Assembly: GCA_047626155.1 (NCBI GenBank)
Contig: JBLHRR010000026.1
Span: forward strand, 1-45,150
Length of the DNA: 45,150 bases
Direction of reading: 5' to 3'
Source of the DNA: CALGLS01 sp047626155
GTDB lineage: Bacteria > Bacteroidota > Bacteroidia > Chitinophagales > Saprospiraceae
Made by a program: the position numbers and the translations under genes. The notes under the pieces were generated by a model, which searched no databases, was not told where the DNA came from, and saw nothing but the letters and a program-made list of their open reading frames with translations. Below, in pieces: positions 40,722 to 45,150 of the stretch; the first letter of the stretch is position 1, and every line of letters starts with the position of its first letter.

Positions 40722-40775
40722 ATTACACAAAAAATAATTTCCCTTCCTAAAGCTACTCAAGATTTTAGTTGTTAC
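40722..40775 (-). repeat. Large hairpin element, copy D, deletion derivative without stem
   Basis: ATTACACAAAAAATAATTT plus CCC (40722-40743) is identical to the reversed right end of copies A and B; AGCTACTC (40751-40758) matches the loop border of copy C; AAGATTTTAGTTGTTAC (40759-40775) resembles the other end. The hairpin itself is missing, leaving 54 bases. Confidence 0.7.
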
Positions 40776-40961
40776 TAAGTATACGCGAATAACGGGAAAA
40801 GTTGGGAGGGGGGGATTCGGTTTTGGACGAAATTGGGATTTTTATTGATAAAGGGTTGAATGGGAAATTGAAAAATGAAAATGAAAAATTTTCGATCGTT
40901 ATGAACGTGCCGAACGTATAGCTGGGCGTTCCTCCTTTGATATGAGATATCCTTAAACCTG

Positions 40962-41000
40962 AAAAAAGCGCCTTCCGCTTTTAGGCAGAAGACGCTCTTT
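40962..41000 (-). terminator. Rho-independent terminator of the PfkB kinase gene
   Basis: On the minus strand AGCGTCTTCTGC pairs with GCGGAAGGCGCT, with two G-T wobbles and the loop CTAAAA, followed by six T. It lies 28 bases after the stop. Confidence 0.88.
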
Positions 41001-41028
41001 TATAATTCGATTTATCTTGAGAACTCTT

Positions 41029-41946
41029 TTATTTCAAATCAAAATCTACTAGGCTCTTAAATCCTTTAAGACGTTTGTTGATTTTTCCTTTTGACATTTT
41101 GCGCAAGCCATCGATACTGAATTCTTCTACGCAGAAAGAAGCCATTGTTGATCCGTAGATAACTGCTCTTTTCATATTGTTGAAGGTCAAGTTGTTGGTG
41201 CTCGCTAGGTATCCGATGAAGCCTCCGGCGAAGGTGTCTCCTGCTCCTGTTGGGTCGGCTACTTTTTGTAGTGGCATTGCTGGGGCGTAGAACATTTTTT
41301 CTCCATGGAAAAGCAAGGCACCGTGTTCTCCTTTTTTGATGACCAAAAACTTAGGTCCCATTTTCTGGATAATCTTAGCAGCATCTAACAATGAGTACGC
41401 ACCGGAGAGTTGTCTGGCTTCTTCGTCATTGATGGTTAGTACGTCAATTTTTTTAATGGTCTTTTTGAGAGAAGGCATTGCGATGTCCATCCAAAAGTTC
41501 ATAGTGTCCATGACGATCAACTTCGGGGTTTTCTTCATTTGCTTGATCACCTTCATCTGTACATCCGGCTGTAGGTTACCCAACATGACGTATTTCGCAT
41601 ATTTGTAGGCTTCTGGTAGTTTCGGGCTGAAATCCTCCAGTACATTCAATTCTGTGGTCAGGGTATCCCGCTGGTTCATATTATCGTGGTAACGACCAGC
41701 CCAGAAGAAGGACTTTTCCCCTTGCTTGATTTGAAGGCCATCAGTGTCGATACCTCGCTTTTGCATGAATTTGATTTCTTCTGCTGGGAAGTCGTCTCCT
41801 ACTACTCCTACTAGTCCAAGACTCTTGGTAAAGTTAGAAGCAGCCAGATTGATATAGGTCGCAGCACCGCCAATTACGCGATCTGCCTTACCAAATGGTG
41901 TTTCGATGGTGTCAAAAGCGACAGTTCCTACTGTTATTAAGTCCAT
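41029..41946 (-). CDS. PfkB family carbohydrate/nucleoside kinase
   Basis: Cytoplasmic ribokinase-fold kinase of 305 residues. Signature 1 region is VIGGAATYINLAASNF with the following GVVGDDFPAEE; the ATP/anion-hole motif is DPTGAGDTFAGGFIGYLA with catalytic Asp. I use the ATG at 41946 (MDLITVGTVAFDTIETPFG); an in-frame ATG at 41985 would add 13 hydrophobic residues not expected in this family. The substrate cannot be assigned: adenosine-, ribose- and sugar-kinase branches all fit. The tRNA-Asn promoter lies divergently upstream. Confidence 0.88.
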   Translation of the reverse strand: MDLITVGTVAFDTIETPFGKADRVIGGAATYINLAASNFTKSLGLVGVVGDDFPAEEIKFMQKRGIDTDGLQIKQGEKSFFWAGRYHDNMNQRDTLTTELNVLEDFSPKLPEAYKYAKYVMLGNLQPDVQMKVIKQMKKTPKLIVMDTMNFWMDIAMPSLKKTIKKIDVLTINDEEARQLSGAYSLLDAAKIIQKMGPKFLVIKKGEHGALLFHGEKMFYAPAMPLQKVADPTGAGDTFAGGFIGYLASTNNLTFNNMKRAVIYGSTMASFCVEEFSIDGLRKMSKGKINKRLKGFKSLVDFDLK

Positions 41947-41990
41947 TTCAAGGGTGTTTAAAAATAATTGTAAAAATAATAGCACAAAGA

Positions 41991-42022
41991 TTGCAATTTT
42001 AAATGAATAGCTATAACTTTGC
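41991..42022 (+). promoter_or_regulatory. Promoter of tRNA-Asn
   Basis: TTG (41991-41993), 20 bases, then TAACTTTGC (42014-42022). This fits the Bacteroidota consensus and lies 52 bases before the tRNA. Confidence 0.75.
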
Positions 42023-42074
42023 CCCGCTCTTTTAATAAGAGAGTATTAATACCAGTGGTTTTCAACTACGAAAC

Positions 42075-42148
42075 GCCTCTTTAGCTCAGTTGGTTAGAGC
42101 AACGGACTGTTAATCCGTAGGTCCAAGGTTCGAGTCCTTGAAGGGGCG
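42075..42148 (+). tRNA. tRNA-Asn (anticodon GTT)
   Basis: A full cloverleaf can be drawn: acceptor stem GCCTCTT with AAGGGGC (one T-G wobble), D arm GCTC...GAGC, anticodon stem ACGGA/TCCGT with loop CTGTTAA (anticodon GTT at 42109-42111), T arm CAAGG-TTCGAGT-CCTTG, discriminator G at 42148. CCA is not encoded. It decodes AAC/AAU. Confidence 0.96.
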
Positions 42149-42162
42149 CAAAATTAAGAAAA

Positions 42163-42189
42163 GGGAGTATCGAAAGATGCTCCCTTTTT
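42163..42189 (+). terminator. Terminator of tRNA-Asn
   Basis: GGGAGTATC (42163-42171) and GATGCTCCC (42176-42184) pair with one T-G wobble around a GAAA tetraloop, followed by five T. Confidence 0.92.
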
Positions 42190-42264
42190 GTTGTTTTAGG
42201 CAGTCTGTAATAAGTAATATTTAAACCCTGATCATCCTATTTTCTCACCAAAAAGATAGGTAAT

Positions 42265-42586
42265 ATGATCGACGCTAATAAATTATACGACAAGCTAATA
42301 GCAGCTAATCCGGCCATAGAGCGAAAAGGGAAATCAATGCCATACACTTCTGTGAATGGTCATATGTTTTCTTTTTTATCTAAGGAGGGAACAATGGGTT
42401 TAAGACTTTCTAGAGAAGACAGAGCGTATTTATTCAGAATAAAATAGCCAGTTAATGGAGCAGCATGGAAGAGTAATGAAAGAGTATATTTCTGTTCCAA
42501 ATGTCTTGTTGAAGGATACTGAGGAACTATTTGAATATTTAGAGAGAAGTTTAAATTATGTTTCTGCACTAAAACCTAAGTATTAA
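42265..42586 (+). pseudogene. TfoX/Sxy N-terminal-like protein, interrupted by a +1 frameshift
   Basis: The first frame (42265-42447) reads MIDANKLYDKLIAANPAIER...KGKSMPYTSVNGHMFSF...GLRLSREDRA, then ends at a TAG. The rest of the family (NSQLMEQHGRVMKEYISVPN...YLERSLNYVSALKPKY) continues in the next frame to a TAA at 42584-42586. Removing one A from the AAAA run at 42441-42444 restores a single frame of 106 residues. Without that, the product is 60 residues. The family is small (about 105-115 residues) and of unknown biochemical role; the TfoX name is by fold. A homopolymer sequencing error is as likely as a true mutation. Confidence 0.75.
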
Positions 42587-42670
42587 ACTAAGCCTACCAA
42601 AAAGAAAAAATAGCGCTCTACTCTGCTGTGAATGAGGGACGTTTGTTTACACATAAAAAAATGATAAAAA

Positions 42671-42700
42671 GTAGATGGGGCAATCCTATCTGCCTTTTTT
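42671..42700 (+). terminator. Terminator downstream of the TfoX-like gene
   Basis: GTAGATGGG (42671-42679) pairs with CCTATCTGC (42685-42693) through seven Watson-Crick pairs and two wobbles, loop GCAAT, followed by six T. Confidence 0.8.
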
Positions 42701-42702
42701 AT

Positions 42703-42710
42703 TATATTTG
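42703..42710 (+). promoter_or_regulatory. -7 element upstream of the large surface protein gene
   Basis: TATATTTG matches TAnnTTTG and sits directly after the preceding terminator. It predicts a leader of about 155 bases that contains the palindrome GTGCATC-T-GATGCAC (42819-42833) and a small CCCT/AGGG hairpin. Confidence 0.5.
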
Positions 42711-42870
42711 GGAAATAAGCAATCTGTAAATCACACTCTGCATGACGTTTACGCTACCTAGTTTAAAGACTCCAAAGAACGATATTTAAAAACCTGTTCA
42801 ACGTTATGAAACTACGCCGTGCATCTGATGCACTGAACCCCTCTCTATAGGGACTCCTAAACCAATCAAA

Positions 42871-45150
42871 ATGAAAAAGTTAATCGCTACCCCGCTGTTC
42901 TTTTTTGTGCTGACAAGTCTTTTTGCACAAAACCTAGTTCCCAATTATTCATTTGAAACCTATGCCGGTTGCCCTTCTAATCTGGGCCTAGTCGGTCTTG
43001 CCACCCCTTGGTTCTTGCCTGGTACCAGTACTCCGGATTACTTCAATGCCTGTGACAATCCCCCTCCATCCTTCCTTGGTGTGCCTTCAAATGCATTTGG
43101 ATATCAAGCTGCATCAACAGGAAATGCCTACTGTGGATTTTATGCTACTGTTGGATCATTCGATGAACACCTTACTGCTCCACTCACTAGTCCTCTTGTA
43201 GCAGGCACTTGCTATTATGGAGAGATGTATTTTAGCCTCGCAGAAAGCTTTAGTACCATTGGCATGGACAAGCTAGGAATGTACTTGACAAATGGGGCTC
43301 CTACCGAAACACCGCTAGGAGAAATTATTGCTACTCCAGCTCCCCAGATATACGGCAATCAGATTATAGTGGATACTGCAGAATGGGTTCAGGTAAGCGG
43401 TGTATTTGTTGCCGATGGTGGTGAAACACATATAACACTTGGACAATTCTTTCCTGACAACGAAATAAACTATCAAGCTGTAGTGACACCACCACCACCG
43501 ATTAATACTTCCTATTACTATGTTGATGATGTCTCTTTATTTGAAATTGACGAAAATACCGTTCTAGATTATACCATTTGTGAAGGGGACTGTATTACTA
43601 TAGCTTCCAATCAATATTGTGACGAAGGAGCTTATGTCATAACTATTCCAGAATGCACAAATGGTGTAAATTCTTTTACCATAAATATTATGATGCAGGG
43701 CTCTGAAGATATTGTTCTTGCACCTGTTTCTATGCTCGACTGTAACTCCTTCAGCACTACGCTTGATGCTTCCGGATCTTCAGGACTGAGTTCTGCTGAA
43801 TCTTATGGCTGGACCGGGCCAAACTTCTCTTCCACCGAAGCAATTGCGGACGTTGGTAATCCAGGATGGTATACTTTTTCTATTACCTCAGAATCAGGCT
43901 GCCAAATCAAAGACTCAATTGAGGTTTTAGATGATTATGAATTACCAAACCTATCAATAGCGCCTCTGGAAAGCTGGGACTGTATATCTTCCAACATTAC
44001 AATTACAGGGAACTCATCCACGCCAGCGGTGACCTATGCTTGGGCAGGACCGGGGACAAATGCCAGCACTAGTTCTGTTAGCATTAACCAATCAGGAACT
44101 TATCAACTCCTTATTACTGCTGCGAATGGCTGTACTAGCCAAGGGCAGATCACAGTACCTCCAGATTACTTTGTTACGGTAGAAGCCGATGGAATCAGTA
44201 GTGGGATTCTAGATTGTAACAATACAAACGTAAGTCTAATTGGTAGTACCAATATTTCACAAGCCAGCTTTTTATGGTCTGGACCAGGCCTTAACGAAAC
44301 AACACAGAACGCAACTACCAATCAGTCTGGAATATATAATTTTACGGTAACTAGTTCTGTCGGTTGTACTGCGACAGCCCAAGTCGAAATATTTGAAAAC
44401 ACGACTCCTCCTGATGTATATGCAAGTATTCTTAGCACGGTAGACTGTGTTACGGGGAGCATACAACTTGGCGGTTTTTCAACGATTGACAATCCTTATT
44501 ACACTTGGTCCGGACCAGGAACTTTCGAAGAGCTCGATGTTATTGATGCGACGATACCTGGCATTTATACCTTTTCTGTTTTAGATCTAGACAATGGATG
44601 TTCCTCCAGTACTGATGTCACCTTAACTGCAGATGACCTTATAATTCCAACTATTGTCAGCATCTCAGAGCCTGATGAAATTAGCTGTACAAGCGCCCTA
44701 GCTATTCTTTCCGGAGTAAGTGATGCGATTGACCCAACCTATCTTTGGATTGGCCCTCCTGGTTTTGTTAGCGATCCTGCTCAAAACTCTAGCACTAATA
44801 TCCCTGGCAGTTATACCTTTATTGTAACCGCTTCAAACGGATGCTCTATTTCAGCAACTACTCAAGTAATAGAAAATATAAATCCCCCAGACTTGATTAT
44901 TAATGCTCCAGAAGAGCTCGATTGCGATAACCCAGAAATTGTCTTAGTTGGAAGCTCTTCTATTTCAAATCCTATTTACGAATGGCAAGCACCTTCTGGA
45001 AATATTTTCAATGACAGCCTTTTTGTTAATAGCCCTGGAGTATATACTTTAGAAGTAACCAATCCCGATAACAATTGTTCTACAATTGAAGAGATAGAAG
45101 TTATAGCGGATTTAGCCGTGCCGACTTCGGATGCTGGAGCTAATGGTATT
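42871..45150 (+). CDS. Large secreted surface protein with repeated Ig/PKD-like modules, 3' end beyond the window
   Basis: 760 codons are visible and the frame is still open at the window end. A signal peptide (MKKLIATPLFFFVLTSLFAQ) is followed by a jelly-roll-like N-terminal domain (about residues 21-225: NLVPNYSFETYAGCP, TPDYFNACDNPP, GNAYCGFYA, SYYYVDDVSLFEI), known from many Bacteroidota outer surface proteins. After a short linker come six tandem modules of about 78 residues, each with a Cys near the start (LDC/WDC/VDC/ISC), a central Y-x-W-x-(G/A)P motif and a closing PG-x-Y-x-F-x-V-T...GC. The two Cys per module probably form a disulfide. Such proteins usually end with a type IX sorting domain or gliding-motility domain, not visible here. 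A role in adhesion is inference. Confidence 0.85.
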   Translation, partial: MKKLIATPLFFFVLTSLFAQNLVPNYSFETYAGCPSNLGLVGLATPWFLPGTSTPDYFNACDNPPPSFLGVPSNAFGYQAASTGNAYCGFYATVGSFDEHLTAPLTSPLVAGTCYYGEMYFSLAESFSTIGMDKLGMYLTNGAPTETPLGEIIATPAPQIYGNQIIVDTAEWVQVSGVFVADGGETHITLGQFFPDNEINYQAVVTPPPPINTSYYYVDDVSLFEIDENTVLDYTICEGDCITIASNQYCDEGAYVITIPECTNGVNSFTINIMMQGSEDIVLAPVSMLDCNSFSTTLDASGSSGLSSAESYGWTGPNFSSTEAIADVGNPGWYTFSITSESGCQIKDSIEVLDDYELPNLSIAPLESWDCISSNITITGNSSTPAVTYAWAGPGTNASTSSVSINQSGTYQLLITAANGCTSQGQITVPPDYFVTVEADGISSGILDCNNTNVSLIGSTNISQASFLWSGPGLNETTQNATTNQSGIYNFTVTSSVGCTATAQVEIFENTTPPDVYASILSTVDCVTGSIQLGGFSTIDNPYYTWSGPGTFEELDVIDATIPGIYTFSVLDLDNGCSSSTDVTLTADDLIIPTIVSISEPDEISCTSALAILSGVSDAIDPTYLWIGPPGFVSDPAQNSSTNIPGSYTFIVTASNGCSISATTQVIENINPPDLIINAPEELDCDNPEIVLVGSSSISNPIYEWQAPSGNIFNDSLFVNSPGVYTLEVTNPDNNCSTIEEIEVIADLAVPTSDAGANGI

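Larger units (their letters stand above)
40710..41028. other. Intergenic region between ABC permease and PfkB kinase genes
   Basis: 319 bases. It holds repeat copy D (40722-40775), a purine-rich stretch (40798-40890) with a GGGAGGGGGGG run, and the kinase-gene terminator. No gene was seen. Confidence 0.6.

Noticed and set aside
23583..40775. Dispersed hairpins considered as a CRISPR array
   Set aside because: Copies are kilobases apart, there are no regularly spaced unique spacers and no cas genes are present.
42998..43201. A 67-codon frame within the large surface protein gene
   Set aside because: It is an out-of-frame shadow of a frame with a signal peptide and consistent module structure.

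Overview
The window looks like a chromosomal segment of a Bacteroidota bacterium, most likely of the Saprospiria type. Signs are a PorP/SprF type IX secretion protein, a very large signal-peptide protein with repeated Cys-containing Ig-like modules, a GSCFA protein, a bactofilin next to an AtpZ-like gene, and -7 promoter elements of the form TAnnTTTG, several with a matching TTTG/TTG about 19-20 bases upstream. Good Shine-Dalgarno sites are rare and two genes look leaderless. The species assignment is inference; no rRNA is present.

Layout. 1-9.5 kb: a C-terminal processing protease cut by the window edge, a membrane pyrophosphatase, a nitroreductase, a DtxR/MntR regulator with a palindromic operator, a Mn/Zn-type binding protein and ATPase without a permease gene, PgpA, and an NCKX-like cation/Ca exchanger. 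9.5-19 kb: housekeeping genes (alanine dehydrogenase, tsaE, gyrB, pheS, hisS, gatA, a lytic transglycosylase). 19-23.3 kb: smpB, a YbjQ protein, a biotin carboxyl carrier protein, two small membrane proteins of the kind usually found beside ATP synthase genes, a bactofilin and a PorP/SprF protein. 23.8-30.8 kb: an unusual cytoplasmic trypsin-like protease with a zinc ribbon and a YbjN-like tail, a companion gene of unknown function, GSCFA, an amidohydrolase, a DUF1015 protein and a GbsR-like regulator. 31-38.9 kb: gcvT, a HEAT-repeat/cyclophilin lipoprotein, a small membrane protein, a class A penicillin-binding protein and aroB. 38.9-42 kb: a two-gene ABC exporter bracketed by repeat copies, and a PfkB kinase. 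42-45.1 kb: tRNA-Asn, a frameshifted TfoX-like gene and the start of the large surface protein.

The most unusual content is between the genes. At least three dispersed repeat families can be read directly. (1) A roughly 120-base hairpin element has conserved ends and a conserved apical loop, but in one copy the stem sequence is entirely different while pairing is kept; there are three full copies and one stem-less copy. (2) The 20-mer GGTCGACTCCTCCAGAGTCT is present in three identical copies, each beside a different hairpin or palindrome; one copy is translated as the C-terminus of an ABC permease. (3) An element closed by TTCTTTGA/TCAAAGAA sits directly upstream of the start codons of two unrelated genes and could be a 5' UTR element or a repeat. 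Together they suggest active spread of small non-autonomous elements, with some absorbed into gene ends and leaders.

All product names come from reading motifs by eye. No database search, folding calculation or alignment program was run.
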